DNA of 64,000 nt from Streptomyces sp. NRRL F-6676 (GTDB lineage Bacteria > Actinomycetota > Actinomycetes > Streptomycetales > Streptomycetaceae). Shown here in pieces: positions 39,665 to 48,755 of the stretch. The notes beneath the pieces were generated by a model, which did no database searches, was not told the DNA's origin, and saw nothing but the letters and a program-made list of their open reading frames with translations. Each line of letters starts with the position of its first letter. Within the stretch, counting starts at the first letter, position 1. Location: positions 1-64,000 of the forward strand of contig NZ_JOHS01000017.1 in assembly GCF_000725625.1 (NCBI RefSeq). The letters run 5' to 3'. The translations under genes and the position numbers were made by a program.

Positions 39665-40603
39665 ATGAGGCGCATTCAGTACCACCGGTACGGCGGCCCC
39701 GAAGTGCTGCGACTGGAGGAAGTGCAGCCGGCGCGGCCGGGGCCCGGGGAGGTTCTGGTCCGCGTAGGGGCGGCAGGGGTGAACCCGATGGACATCGGGA
39801 TACACCTCGGCCGGGTGAAATCCCTGACGGGCCGGAAGTTCCCGCGCGGGCTGGGACACGATTTCTCGGGCGTGGTCGAGGCGGCCGGCGACGGCGTCAC
39901 CCGGCTGCGTCCCGGCGACGAGGTGCTGGGGGTGACGAGCCTCAAAGCGGCCGGAGCGTTCGCCGACATGGTGGTCGCCAAAGAGACGGACGTCGTGCAC
40001 AAGCCGGCGAACGTGTCCTGGGAGCACGCCGCCACGCTCGGTATCGCGGGCGGAACTGCCTATCAGGGCCTGAAGAGGGCCAAGCTGCGATCGGGGCAGG
40101 CGGTCTTCGTCACCGGCGTGCTCGGTGCGGTCGGCCGGTCGGTGGCGCAGATCGCCATGGCCGCCGGTGCCACCGTGAGCGGCAGCTGCCGTGAGAGTGC
40201 GTGGCAGGACGCGTATGACCTCGGTGTCTCGCCGGTCGTCGGCTTCGACTTCGACTTCGATGCGCAGGAACTACGCGGACGATTCGACATCGTCTTCGAC
40301 ACGTCCGGCAAGCTACCGATCGCGACGTCCCGCACGTTGTTGAAGTCCGGCGGCCGGATCATCGACATCGTGCCGGCGCCCGCGAAATTCGTCCGCAGTG
40401 CTCTGAGCCGCTCGTACCAGGTGGTGATGGGCAAGTCCAACCAGCAGGACACCGAAGAGATCGCGCGGCTCGCCGGGGAGGGCGTGCTGCGTCCGCTGAT
40501 CAGCCAGACGGTACCGCTCGACGAGGCGATACCGGCACTGACGGAACTCGAACGCAACCGCAAGCCCGGAACCGGAAAACTCGTCTTCACCATGATGTCG
40601 TGA
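39665..40603 (+). CDS. Zinc-independent quinone-oxidoreductase-like MDR enzyme
   Basis: 312 residues. Medium-chain dehydrogenase/reductase fold: N-terminal GroES-like part (GPEVLRLEEVQPARPGPGEVLVRV, GVNPMDIG) and Rossmann part with nucleotide motif VFVTGVLGAVG. The zinc-binding Cys/His of alcohol dehydrogenases are missing, so it belongs to the NADPH:quinone reductase group. ATG at 39665 with GGAGG 6 nt upstream is chosen over a GTG at 39653. Probably reduces a reactive carbonyl or quinone under control of the TetR protein. Confidence 0.9.
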   Translation: MRRIQYHRYGGPEVLRLEEVQPARPGPGEVLVRVGAAGVNPMDIGIHLGRVKSLTGRKFPRGLGHDFSGVVEAAGDGVTRLRPGDEVLGVTSLKAAGAFADMVVAKETDVVHKPANVSWEHAATLGIAGGTAYQGLKRAKLRSGQAVFVTGVLGAVGRSVAQIAMAAGATVSGSCRESAWQDAYDLGVSPVVGFDFDFDAQELRGRFDIVFDTSGKLPIATSRTLLKSGGRIIDIVPAPAKFVRSALSRSYQVVMGKSNQQDTEEIARLAGEGVLRPLISQTVPLDEAIPALTELERNRKPGTGKLVFTMMS

Positions 40604-40720
40604 CTCATGACGGCTCCCATGGCGTCTTCCTCGGCGAGGGCGCCGGGCTTTCCGCCGCGTGAGCGGGGAAGGCCCTGACCGCGCGGAAAGAGACGTACGC
40701 GCTGGTCGGGGCCCGTTTCC

Positions 40721-40770
40721 CTAGCACTCGATGATGTTCACCGCGAGCCCGCCCCGGGCCGTCTCCTTGT
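40721..40770. repeat. Direct repeat partner (3' end of sdaA)
   Basis: The last 50 bp of intact sdaA, repeated in the same orientation at 35983-36032 with three synonymous differences. The two copies bracket 4.7 kb with a metal-resistance pair and a TetR/oxidoreductase pair. Confidence 0.8.
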
Positions 40771-42088
40771 ACTTGACGGACATGTCCGCGCCCGTTTCCT
40801 TCATCGTCTTGATGACCTTGTCCAGGGAGACCTTGTGGGAGCCGTCGCCCCGCATCGCCATGCGGGCGGCGGTGACCGCCTTCACCGCGGCCATGCCGTT
40901 GCGCTCGATGCACGGGATCTGGACGAGACCGCCGACCGGGTCGCAGGTGAGGCCCAGGTTGTGTTCCATGCCGATCTCGGCGGCGTTCTCCACCTGCTCC
41001 GGGGAGCCGCCGAGCACCTCGGCGAGGGCGCCGGCCGCCATCGAGCAGGCGGAGCCGACCTCGCCCTGGCAGCCGACCTCGGCGCCGGAGATCGAGGCGT
41101 TCTCCTTGAAGAGCATGCCGATCGCGCCGGCCGCGAGCAGGAAGCGGACGACGCCCTCCTCGTCGGCGCCCGGCACGAAGTCCATGTAGTAGTGGAGCAC
41201 CGCCGGGATGATGCCGGCCGCGCCGTTGGTCGGGGCGGTCACCACCCGGCCGCCGGCCGCGTTCTCCTCGTTGACGGCCATCGCGTAGAGGGTGATCCAC
41301 TCCATCGCCAGGGTCGCCGGGTCGCCCTCCGAGCGCAGCTTGCGCGCGGTGTTCGCGGCGCGGCGGCGCACCTTCAGACCGCCGGGCAGGATGCCCTCGC
41401 GGGACATGCCGCGCGCCACGCACGCCTTCATCACCCGCCAGATCTCAAGGAGCCCGGCGCGGATCTCCTCCTCGGTGCGCCAGGACAGCTCGTTCTCCAG
41501 CATCAGCGCGGAGATGGACAGACCCGTCTCCTTCGTCAGGCGCAGCAGCTCGTCGCCCGTGCGGAAGGGGTACTTCAGGACGGTGTCGTCGAGCTTGATG
41601 CGGTCGGCGCCCACCGCCTCCTCGTCGACGACGAAGCCGCCGCCCACCGAGTAGTACGTCCTGCTCAGCAGCTCGGCCCCCGAGGCGTCGTACGCCCACA
41701 GGGTCATGCCGTTGGCGTGGTAGGGGAGGGCCTTGCGGCGGTGCAGGACGAGGTCGTCGTCGTAGGAGAAGGGGATCTCGTGGTCGCCCAGGAGGTTCAG
41801 GCGTCCGGACTCCTTGATCGCCTCGACCCGGTCGTCGGCGCGCTCCACGTCCACCGTGCGTGGGGAGGCGCCCTCCAGACCGAGCAGTACCGCCTTGGGG
41901 GTGCCGTGGCCGTGGCCGGTGGCGCCGAGGGAGCCGTACAGCTCGGCGCGGACCGAGGCGGCGGGGTCCAGCAGGCCCTCGTTGCGCAGCCGGCGCGCGA
42001 ACATACGGGCCGCGCGCATCGGGCCGACCGTGTGGGAGCTGGACGGGCCGATGCCGATCGAGAACAGGTCGAAGACCGAGATGGCCAC
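40721..42088 (-). CDS. sdaA: L-serine ammonia-lyase (iron-sulfur type)
   Basis: 455 residues, single-chain form with fused beta and alpha domains. Converts L-serine to pyruvate and ammonia. N-terminal [21 protein letters not shown] is the family signature; cysteines for the 4Fe-4S cluster occur in the alpha domain ([19 protein letters not shown] and [18 protein letters not shown]), and the chain ends in NIIEC, whose terminal Cys can act as a tail ligand in the active site. Last gene of the gcvT-gcvH-glyA-sdaA run on this strand, so together they drain glycine through serine to pyruvate. Its 3' end may have been renewed by an integration event. Confidence 0.95.
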   Translation of the reverse strand: MAISVFDLFSIGIGPSSSHTVGPMRAARMFARRLRNEGLLDPAASVRAELYGSLGATGHGHGTPKAVLLGLEGASPRTVDVERADDRVEAIKESGRLNLLGDHEIPFSYDDDLVLHRRKALPYHANGMTLWAYDASGAELLSRTYYSVGGGFVVDEEAVGADRIKLDDTVLKYPFRTGDELLRLTKETGLSISALMLENELSWRTEEEIRAGLLEIWRVMKACVARGMSREGILPGGLKVRRRAANTARKLRSEGDPATLAMEWITLYAMAVNEENAAGGRVVTAPTNGAAGIIPAVLHYYMDFVPGADEEGVVRFLLAAGAIGMLFKENASISGAEVGCQGEVGSACSMAAGALAEVLGGSPEQVENAAEIGMEHNLGLTCDPVGGLVQIPCIERNGMAAVKAVTAARMAMRGDGSHKVSLDKVIKTMKETGADMSVKYKETARGGLAVNIIEC

Positions 42089-42204
42089 GGGCGGACTCCT
42101 CTGGGCGGGGGTGGTGCGAGGTGGGGCCGCCGCTCCCGCGCGGTGTGGGCGCGGGCACGGCGGCCGGGATCCGGGGCGCGCGGGTTGCGGCGCGCCCCGG
42201 GGGT

Positions 42205-42260
42205 GGGGGCGTACGGCGGCGCGTGCGCCCCCGCAGGGCGTACGACGGCGCGTGCGCCCT
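42205..42260 (-). terminator. Tandem stem-loops after glyA
   Basis: Two near-identical units: GGGGGCG...CGCCCCC (42205-42232) and AGGGCG...CGCCCT (42235-42260), each around a CGTACGRCGGCGCGTG loop. They follow the glyA stop and may limit read-through into sdaA. Confidence 0.5.
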
Positions 42261-42268
42261 CGGACGTA

Positions 42269-43570
42269 CTACGTGCGCACGCCCGGGTACAGCGGGTGCG
42301 TCGCCACGAGTGCCGCGACGCGCGCCTTCAACGCCTCCGCGTCGAACGACGGCTTCAGCGCCTCGGCGATGACGTCCGCGACCTCCGCGAAGTCCCGCGC
42401 CTCGAACCCGCGCGTGGCGAGCGCGGGCGTGCCGATGCGCAGCCCGGAGGTGACCATCGGCGGACGCGGGTCGTTGGGGACGGCGTTGCGGTTGACCGTG
42501 ATGCCGATCTCGTGCAGCCGGTCCTCCGCCTGCTGCCCGTCCAGCGCGGAGTCGCGCAGGTCGACCAGGACCAGGTGGACGTCGGTCCCGCCGGACAGCA
42601 CGGACACACCGTGCTCCCGGACGTCGTCCCGCACCAGCCGTTCGGCCAGGACGCGGGCGCCCTCCAGCGTACGACGCTGGCGGTCGGCGAACTCCTCCGA
42701 AGCCGCGACCTTGAACGCGACGGCCTTCGCGGCGATCACATGCTCCAGCGGACCACCCTGCTGACCGGGGAAGACAGCCGAGTTGATCTTCTTGGCCAGC
42801 TCGGCCGTGGAGAGGATCACACCGCCGCGCGGGCCGCCCAGCGTCTTGTGCGTGGTCGTGGTGACGACATGGGCGTGCGGGACGGGGCTGGGGTGCAGCC
42901 CGGCCGCGACAAGCCCGGCGAAGTGCGCCATGTCGACCATCAGATACGCGCCGACCTCGTCCGCGATCCGGCGGAACGCGGCGAAGTCCAGCTGCCGGGG
43001 GTACGCCGACCAGCCGGCCACGATCAGCTTCGGCCGGGACTCCTTGGCGAGCCGCTCGACCTCGGCCATGTCGACCTGCCCGGTCTCGCCGTCGACGTGG
43101 TACGCGACCACGTCGTAGAGCTTGCCGGAGAAGTTGATCCGCATGCCGTGGGTCAGGTGCCCGCCGTGCGCGAGGTCGAGGCCCATGATCGTGTCGCCGG
43201 GCTTGAGCAGCGCGAACATCGCGGCGGCGTTGGCCTGTGCGCCGGAGTGCGGCTGCACATTGGCGTGCTCGGCGCCGAACAGCGCCTTCACCCGGTCGAT
43301 CGCGATCTGCTCGACGACGTCGACGTGCTCGCAGCCGCCGTAGTAGCGGCGGCCCGGGTAGCCCTCGGCGTACTTGTTGGTGAGGACCGAGCCCTGGGCC
43401 TCCATGACCGCGACCGGGGCGAAGTTCTCCGAGGCGATCATCTCGAGGGTGGACTGCTGGCGGTCCAGCTCGGCGTCGACCGCGGCGGCCACGTCGGGGT
43501 CCAGCTCGTGCAGCGGGACGTTGAGCAGGGACGCCGAAGACTGGGGGAACTGGGGGGACAAGGGTGACAT
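42269..43570 (-). CDS. glyA: Serine hydroxymethyltransferase
   Basis: 433 residues. PLP enzyme interconverting serine and glycine with tetrahydrofolate. Hallmarks: [44 protein letters not shown], and the PLP lysine in [14 protein letters not shown]. Eleven bases after gcvH, so it is in the gcv operon. With the glycine cleavage system it converts two glycines to one serine. A second glyA probably exists elsewhere, as usual in Streptomyces (inference). Confidence 0.97.
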   Translation of the reverse strand: MSPLSPQFPQSSASLLNVPLHELDPDVAAAVDAELDRQQSTLEMIASENFAPVAVMEAQGSVLTNKYAEGYPGRRYYGGCEHVDVVEQIAIDRVKALFGAEHANVQPHSGAQANAAAMFALLKPGDTIMGLDLAHGGHLTHGMRINFSGKLYDVVAYHVDGETGQVDMAEVERLAKESRPKLIVAGWSAYPRQLDFAAFRRIADEVGAYLMVDMAHFAGLVAAGLHPSPVPHAHVVTTTTHKTLGGPRGGVILSTAELAKKINSAVFPGQQGGPLEHVIAAKAVAFKVAASEEFADRQRRTLEGARVLAERLVRDDVREHGVSVLSGGTDVHLVLVDLRDSALDGQQAEDRLHEIGITVNRNAVPNDPRPPMVTSGLRIGTPALATRGFEARDFAEVADVIAEALKPSFDAEALKARVAALVATHPLYPGVRT

Positions 43571-43581
43571 GGGTGGAATCC

Positions 43582-43962
43582 TCAGCCGGCGATGAAGACG
43601 GTGTACTCGTCCGCGGAGAGCAGGTCGTCCGGGGTGCCGGTGATCCGCACCTTGAACAGCCAGCCGCCCTCGAAGGGCGCGGAGTTCACCAGCGACGGGT
43701 CGCCGACCACGTCGTCGTTGACCTCGGTGACCTCACCGGTGACCGGGGAGTACAGGTCGCTGACCGACTTGGTGGACTCCAGTTCGCCGCAGGTCTCGCC
43801 CGCGGTGACGGTGGCGCCGACGTCGGGGAGCTGGACGAAGACGACGTCGCCGAGCGCGTTGGCCGCGTGCTCGGTGATGCCGACCGTCGAGACGCCGTCC
43901 ACGGCGTCCGACAGCCACTCGTGCTCCTTGCTGTAGCGCAGCTGCTGGGGGTTGTCGCTCAT
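43582..43962 (-). CDS. gcvH: Glycine cleavage system H protein
   Basis: 126 residues. Carries the lipoyl arm that shuttles the aminomethyl group between P, T and L proteins. Lipoylation site Lys in [19 protein letters not shown], and the family start [13 protein letters not shown] at 43962. Gene gcvP, the decarboxylase, is not in this window. Confidence 0.96.
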   Translation of the reverse strand: MSDNPQQLRYSKEHEWLSDAVDGVSTVGITEHAANALGDVVFVQLPDVGATVTAGETCGELESTKSVSDLYSPVTGEVTEVNDDVVGDPSLVNSAPFEGGWLFKVRITGTPDDLLSADEYTVFIAG

Positions 43963-44079
43963 GGCTGGATTCTCCTGTACGCGGGGAATGGGGTGGGAAA
44001 GGGGGGTGTGGGGCGGACGTGCGGTGAGGGTACGGGGGTGGGGGCGCCCGGACGTGCGCCCAGTCTCCATGTCCCGGGC

Positions 44080-44192
44080 GCCCGGCGCGCGCAGAATCGT
44101 GCGCCGGGCCGTTCCGGGGCGTTTCGGTTGGTTTCGGTCCGTGCCGGGGTGCCGGGTGTCCTCGGGGCGCTCCCGGCGGCCCTGCCGCCGGG
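44080..44192 (-). terminator. Two hairpins in the gcvT-gcvH gap
   Basis: GCCCGGCGC...GCGCCGGGC (44080-44109, 9-bp stem, 12-nt loop) and CCCGGCGGC-CCT-GCCGCCGGG (44172-44192) lie in the 238-bp gap. They may set the ratio of gcvT to the downstream genes or protect the 3' end. Confidence 0.5.
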
Positions 44193-44200
44193 CCGCGTCG

Positions 44201-45343
44201 TTACTTGCGGCGCTTGTAGAAGGGCAGCGCCACGACCTCGAACGGCTCGTGGCTGCCGCGGATGTCCACCGCGACACCGGGGGCGCCCGGCGCGGCGTGC
44301 GCGGCGTCGACGTAGGCCATGGCGATCGGCTTGCCCAGTGTGGGGGAGGGCGCGCCGGAGGTGACCTCGCCGACCACCGTGCCGTCCGCGACGACCGGGT
44401 AGCCGGCGCGCGGCACCCGGCGGCCCTCGGCGACCAGCCCGACGAGCACCCGCGGCGGGTTCTGTCCGGCCCGCTCGGCGGCGGCGGCCAGCGCCTCGCG
44501 GCCGACGAAGTCGCCCTCCTTGCCGAACTTCACCACCCGGCCGAGTCCGGCGTCGAAGGGGGTGAGCCCGGTGGTCAGCTCGTGCCCGTACAGCGGCATG
44601 CCGGCCTCCAGGCGCAGCGTGTCCCGGCAGGACAGCCCGCACGGGACGAGCCCCGCGGACGCGCCGGCCTCGGTCAGCGCCTGCCACAGCTTCTCGGCGT
44701 CGGCGGGGTCGACGAACAGCTCGAAGCCGTCCTCGCCGGTGTAGCCGGTGCGGGCGATCAGCGCGGGCACGCCGGCGACGGTGCCGGGGAGGCCGGCGTA
44801 GTACTTCAGTCCGTCCAGGTCCGCGTCGGTCACGGCGGCGAGGATGCCGGGGGAGGCGGGGCCCTGGACGGCGAGGAGCGCGTAGGCGTCCCGGTCGTCG
44901 CGCACCTCGGCGTCGAAGCCGGCCGCCCGCTCGGTGAGCGCGTCGAGGACGGTCCGGGCGTTGGAGGCGTTGGCGACGACCAGGTACTCCGTGTCGGCGA
45001 GCCGGTAGACGATCAGGTCGTCGAGGATGCCGCCGTCCGCGCGGCAGATCATGGTGTAGCGGGCACGGCCGACGGCGACCGAGCGGAGGTCGCCGACCAG
45101 CGCGTGGTTCAGGACGGCGGCGGCCTCCGGGCCGGTGACGGCGATCTCGCCCATGTGGGAGAGGTCGAACAGACCGGCGCGGGTGCGGACGGCGAGATGC
45201 TCCTCGCGTTCCGAGCCGTAGCGCAGGGGCATGTCCCAGCCGGCGAAGTCGGTCATGGTGGCGCCGAGGGAGCGGTGCAGGGAGTCCAGGGCGGTGCGGC
45301 GGGGGGTGGCGTCCGGGGTGGTGCCGGGGGTGGTGCTGCTCAT
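44201..45343 (-). CDS. gcvT: Glycine cleavage system T protein (aminomethyltransferase)
   Basis: 380 residues. Transfers the methylene group to tetrahydrofolate. Motifs: [20 protein letters not shown] start, [28 protein letters not shown] and the C-terminal barrel [16 protein letters not shown] at 45343 with GGGAGAA upstream. First gene behind the glycine riboswitch, so the whole gcvT-gcvH-glyA run should be induced by glycine. Confidence 0.96.
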   Translation of the reverse strand: MSSTTPGTTPDATPRRTALDSLHRSLGATMTDFAGWDMPLRYGSEREEHLAVRTRAGLFDLSHMGEIAVTGPEAAAVLNHALVGDLRSVAVGRARYTMICRADGGILDDLIVYRLADTEYLVVANASNARTVLDALTERAAGFDAEVRDDRDAYALLAVQGPASPGILAAVTDADLDGLKYYAGLPGTVAGVPALIARTGYTGEDGFELFVDPADAEKLWQALTEAGASAGLVPCGLSCRDTLRLEAGMPLYGHELTTGLTPFDAGLGRVVKFGKEGDFVGREALAAAAERAGQNPPRVLVGLVAEGRRVPRAGYPVVADGTVVGEVTSGAPSPTLGKPIAMAYVDAAHAAPGAPGVAVDIRGSHEPFEVVALPFYKRRK

Positions 45344-45417
45344 CGGTCGTTCTCCCGGGTGGAGGGGTGGCGAGACGGGTGCGGACGGGCATCGCGGAGT
45401 GCGCGTGCGATTCCCTG

Positions 45418-45634
45418 TCCTCCCCCTCTGTCATCGGAACCTGAGAGCTTCGCCGTGACCCGGTGACGGGGTCGTGGCTTGCACCTTGGGTGGGACCGCC
45501 GTGGTCGTGTCGTCGGCGGTCCGCTTTTCAGATGTGCCTCGCCCGCGCGGTAACTGGGCCTGAGAGATTCAAGGGAGTGCTTGCTCCTTCGGCGCCCCGG
45601 TCACAGCCCTAGGGCCGGGGACTCTCCCGCGCGG
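45418..45634 (-). ncRNA. Tandem glycine riboswitch upstream of gcvT
   Basis: Read on the minus strand, aptamer 1 starts with GCGGGAGAGTCCCCGG and contains GGCGCCGAAGGAGCAAGC and CTCTCAGGCCC; aptamer 2 has GGCACATCTGAAAAGCGG, CACCCAAGGTGCAAGCC and GAAGCTCTCAGG, then the GAYGACAGAGGGGGAG end. These are the conserved core elements of the cooperative two-aptamer glycine riboswitch. It ends about 75 nt before the gcvT start. Confidence 0.93.
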
Positions 45635-45640
45635 ATTCAA

Positions 45641-45988
45641 ACGGCCGGTATGCGGTTGGGCCGCCATCATCGCATGCCTCCGCGCCCCCACCGCCCCTGC
45701 CCTTCCCCTCCCTCACCCGGGGCCTCCGCCCCGGGGCCCCCGGGGGGGGGAGCGGGGCTGGGTGGGAGAGGGGCGCGGGGAGAACTCGGGTGGGTGCGGC
45801 GCGTGGGCGGGTGCGGCTGGGTCCGTGGCCGCTCGCGCAGTTCCCCGCGCCCCTGAGACGGGGCTGCGCCCCAGGAAAGCTCGCCGCGCCCCACCCCCGC
45901 TCTGTAGCAGCCCTGTTGCACGAGGCGGACCTGTTGGAGAGACACCGTGCATTACCTTTTCTTTACGCTCGGCGGGGAAGGGACTCGC
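45641..45988. other. Spacer between the riboswitch and the P-loop gene
   Basis: About 350 bp with no convincing gene. Contains a G/C-rich inverted repeat block (GGGGCCTCCGCCCCGG type, around 45720-45770) and a half copy of the intergenic GCAGTTCCCCGCGCCCCTGA repeat (45837-45857) that also forms the 10648 hairpin. The promoters for gcvT and the P-loop gene must lie at its ends. Confidence 0.4.
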
Positions 45989-46678
45989 ATGTCCCGGAGG
46001 GAGACGATCAGGGTGGACAGGTCCACGGCGTACGGCACGACACCGGCCCTCGCACTGCCCGACCGGACAACGGTCGCGCTGCCACCACAACCGACCGCCC
46101 CCGTCGTCCGCGACCTCCGCGACCGCGCCGGCCGCACCCCCCACGGCCTGACCTTCGCCGCCCACGACGTCGTCGTCGTCACCGGCCTCCCCGGCAGCGG
46201 CAAGTCCACGCTGATGCACCGCGCCGTACGCGGCCCCCGCGTCGACTCGCAGGACACCCGCGACCGCTGGGACGCCCGCACCCCCCGCCTCCTCCCGTAC
46301 GCCGTCTACCGCCCCCTCGTCCGGCTAGCCCACTACGCCGGACTGCGGCGCGCGGTCCGCGCCGGCGGCGGCGTGGTCGTGCACGACTGCGGCACGCAGG
46401 GCTGGGTGCGCGGCTGGCTCGCCCGCGAGGCCCGCCGCCGCGGCGGCGCCCTGCACCTGCTGATCCTCGACGTCGGCGCCGACCGGGCCCGTGCGGGCCA
46501 GCGCGAGCGCGGCCGGGGCGTCTCGCCGTACGCCTTCCTCCGGCATCGCAGGGCCACGCGACGGCTGTTGCGCGCGGTCGAGCGCGGCACCCTCCCCGAG
46601 GGCTGCGCCTCCGCCACGCTCCTGGACCGTCCCGCCGCGGACGCCCTGCGCAGGATCGAATTCGGGGGCGACCGGTAG
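45989..46678 (+). CDS. P-loop kinase-like ATP-binding protein
   Basis: 229 residues. Walker A VVTGLPGSGKSTLMH at about 58-72 in an AAA_33/zeta-toxin-like small kinase core; VVHDCGTQGWVRGWLA and VGADRARAGQRERGRGV follow, resembling the lid of nucleoside/polynucleotide kinase-like proteins. Substrate unknown. ATG at 45989 with GGGAAGGGA upstream is preferred to one 14 codons earlier. Possibly in an operon with the two SseB genes. Confidence 0.8.
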   Translation: MSRRETIRVDRSTAYGTTPALALPDRTTVALPPQPTAPVVRDLRDRAGRTPHGLTFAAHDVVVVTGLPGSGKSTLMHRAVRGPRVDSQDTRDRWDARTPRLLPYAVYRPLVRLAHYAGLRRAVRAGGGVVVHDCGTQGWVRGWLAREARRRGGALHLLILDVGADRARAGQRERGRGVSPYAFLRHRRATRRLLRAVERGTLPEGCASATLLDRPAADALRRIEFGGDR

Positions 46679-46743
46679 CGCACCGGGCGATAAAGTCTCG
46701 TGCCGGAACGGCACACACCGGCAGGGCAGGGCGGTAGAGACAC

Positions 46744-47517
46744 ATGGACATCCCGGCACAGGCGCACCCGCAACCCCACCCCCACGGCGGCTGGCCCGGC
46801 AACGAGCTGGAGGAGGTGCTCTCCGCCTCCCTCGGTGTCCCCTCCGCCGGCGCCCGCATCGTCGAGGTGCTCACCCGCAGCTTCCTCTGGGTCCCGCTCC
46901 CGGGCGGCCGCGGCGCGCACGGCGGTCCGCTCGACCTGCCCACCCTGGAACTGGACGGCCAGGTCTACGTCCCCGTCTTCAGCTCCGAGGAACAGTTCCG
47001 CCAGGTCGCCGGCGCGCACATGGGGTTCACCATCGCTCCGGCCGTGGAGTTCGCGCGCGGACTGCCCCCGCAGGTGGGCCTCGCCGTCAACCCGGACGGC
47101 GTGCTCGGCATCCCGCTGCCGCCCGACGCCGTGGCCGAACTGTGCCGGGGCGGCCGTACGCCGCTGGACGGCCCCGCCTCCGGCGGTCGCGTCCGGCTGT
47201 TCGAACCGGACTGGCAGGACGACCCGGTGGACCTCCTCGCCGCCGCCTCCGCCGAGTTCGCCGCGACCGGCCTCGTGCTCTCCGCCCGCCGCTGCCTCGC
47301 CGCGATCGAGACGGCCGACCCCGTCATGTTCGTCGGCGTCGAACTCGCCTCCCGCGACCCCGAGGCGCACACGGTCCCCCTGGACGCCCTCGGTCGCGCC
47401 CTGGCCAAGGCCCCCCTCGCCACCCCCGTCAACATGGTCTTCCTGGACGCCGCCCAGGACCCCGTCTGCGACTGGCTGCGGGAGAACGTCCGCCCCTTCT
47501 ACCAACTCGGGTACTGA
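46744..47517 (+). CDS. SseB family protein
   Basis: 257 residues. SseB N-terminal domain (LSASLGVPSAGARIVEVLTRSFLWVPLPG, VYVPVFSSEEQFRQV) and C-terminal SseB-like half (DLLAAASAEFAATGLVLSARRCLAAIETADPVMFVGVEL). SseB of E. coli is tied to enhanced serine sensitivity; the biochemical role is unsettled. Followed 100 bp later by a second SseB-like gene, and both lie 1-6 kb from the serine/glycine cluster. Confidence 0.85.
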   Translation: MDIPAQAHPQPHPHGGWPGNELEEVLSASLGVPSAGARIVEVLTRSFLWVPLPGGRGAHGGPLDLPTLELDGQVYVPVFSSEEQFRQVAGAHMGFTIAPAVEFARGLPPQVGLAVNPDGVLGIPLPPDAVAELCRGGRTPLDGPASGGRVRLFEPDWQDDPVDLLAAASAEFAATGLVLSARRCLAAIETADPVMFVGVELASRDPEAHTVPLDALGRALAKAPLATPVNMVFLDAAQDPVCDWLRENVRPFYQLGY

Positions 47518-47617
47518 CGGCGACCCCCGGGAAGGGCCACGCTCCCCGGCCCACCCCCCGGCCGTCGGCAGACCTTAAGCTGTCCCCAGCCAATGTCTCG
47601 CGAAGGGGCGGTAGAAG

Positions 47618-48409
47618 GTGAGCGCGTCGGGCACGGCCGCGGCCGGGCAGGTCGAGCACATGCTGCGCCAAGTCACGCCCGGGCGTTACGACGCCTACGA
47701 GGCGCTGCTCCGTGCGCTCGCGTCGCCCTCTTCCGGCCCCCTCTGGATGCTGCTCTGGCAGGGCCGCACCGGTTCGCCCGACGCCCAGTACGGCACGATG
47801 GAGGTCGGCGGCTTCCCGTACGCCCCCTGTGTGACCTCCGCGCAGGAGCTGTCGGCCAGCGGCTGGAACCGGTCCTACGAGGTGGTCGACGGCCTCGAGG
47901 CGGCCCGCGCCCTCTACCCCGACCACTACGGCCTGTGGCTCAATCCGCACGCCCCCGGCGGCGGCGTCGGCATCCCCTGGCTGGATCTGCGCCGCATCGC
48001 CACGGGTCTGGACCGACAGCCGGCCGGACCGCTGCGGATGAGTGAACCGGCCATCGAGATCCCGCAGTTCTACGCCCTGCTCACGCAGAACGCGCACCGC
48101 ACCCCCGCGGTGCGCGCGCTGCGCCGCGCCTGGGTGCAGCCGGCGCTCGGCGCGCCGTACCTCGCCATCGGCCTGGACGTCTACGAGGCCTCGCCGCCCG
48201 CCGTGGACGCGGTACGCACGATGATGCGGCAGTCGGTCGTCGCCGTGCCGGACGGACTGCCCGTCTCCACCGTCGCGCTCTCCGACCCGCACGACCCGGT
48301 CGCGATGTGGCTGCGGGCCCGCACCAGGCCGTTCTACGACCGCGAGGCCCACGCCCCGGCCGCCGCGCCCGCCACCGGCTACGGCTACCCGCACACGCCC
48401 GGATACTGA
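47618..48409 (+). CDS. SseB family protein (second copy)
   Basis: 263 residues. Clearly related to the preceding protein: shares the MEVGGFPYAPCVTSAQEL region, IEIPQFYALLTQNAHRTPAVRALRRAWVQPALGAPYLAIGLDVYE and the end DPHDPVAMWLRARTRPFYD, which mirrors DAAQDPVCDWLRENVRPFYQ of the first. GTG at 47618 with GAAGG-type ribosome site. Function unknown, likely a paralog pair. Confidence 0.85.
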   Translation: MSASGTAAAGQVEHMLRQVTPGRYDAYEALLRALASPSSGPLWMLLWQGRTGSPDAQYGTMEVGGFPYAPCVTSAQELSASGWNRSYEVVDGLEAARALYPDHYGLWLNPHAPGGGVGIPWLDLRRIATGLDRQPAGPLRMSEPAIEIPQFYALLTQNAHRTPAVRALRRAWVQPALGAPYLAIGLDVYEASPPAVDAVRTMMRQSVVAVPDGLPVSTVALSDPHDPVAMWLRARTRPFYDREAHAPAAAPATGYGYPHTPGY

Positions 48410-48755
48410 GACACGCGTACGCTGCCGCGTGAAGGCTGCTCATCGTACCTTCACGTTAACTCCGTGTTTCTTCGCGCGTAGATGGCAACGGAAGGATCGG
48501 TTCCGTTCGGCTATCGGGCCCCATGCCCCAATTGCCCCTCGTCCGGCTCCCGTTACCCACTGTCCGCATAACGGAACACCTCAAAGAGCATCACGGTTGC
48601 GCATCCATTCACCGTCAAGTCTGGCAACAGATCGCCGGAGCGTTGAAGACTCCCGCACCAGGGGAGCGTTCGCTCCCGTGTACGACGGACTGATCACGCC
48701 GCTACGAGCGGCAAGTGCGGGCCGGCTACCGCCGGTTGAGAGGGGTCCCTGCCAG
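48410..48755 (+). other. 346-bp promoter region of the opp operon
   Basis: No gene. Unlike its surroundings it is A/T-richer. Contains stems AACGGAA-GGATCGG-TTCCGTT (48487-48507) and GGGAGCG-TT-CGCTCCC (48662-48677), the latter possibly a leader hairpin or operator. The operon's ribosome site GAGAGGGG is at 48738-48745. Confidence 0.4.

Noticed and set aside
36041..40720. Integrase or transposase gene in the putative island
   Set aside because: I looked for one inside the repeats and found only the four listed genes. The island claim therefore rests on the repeat alone.
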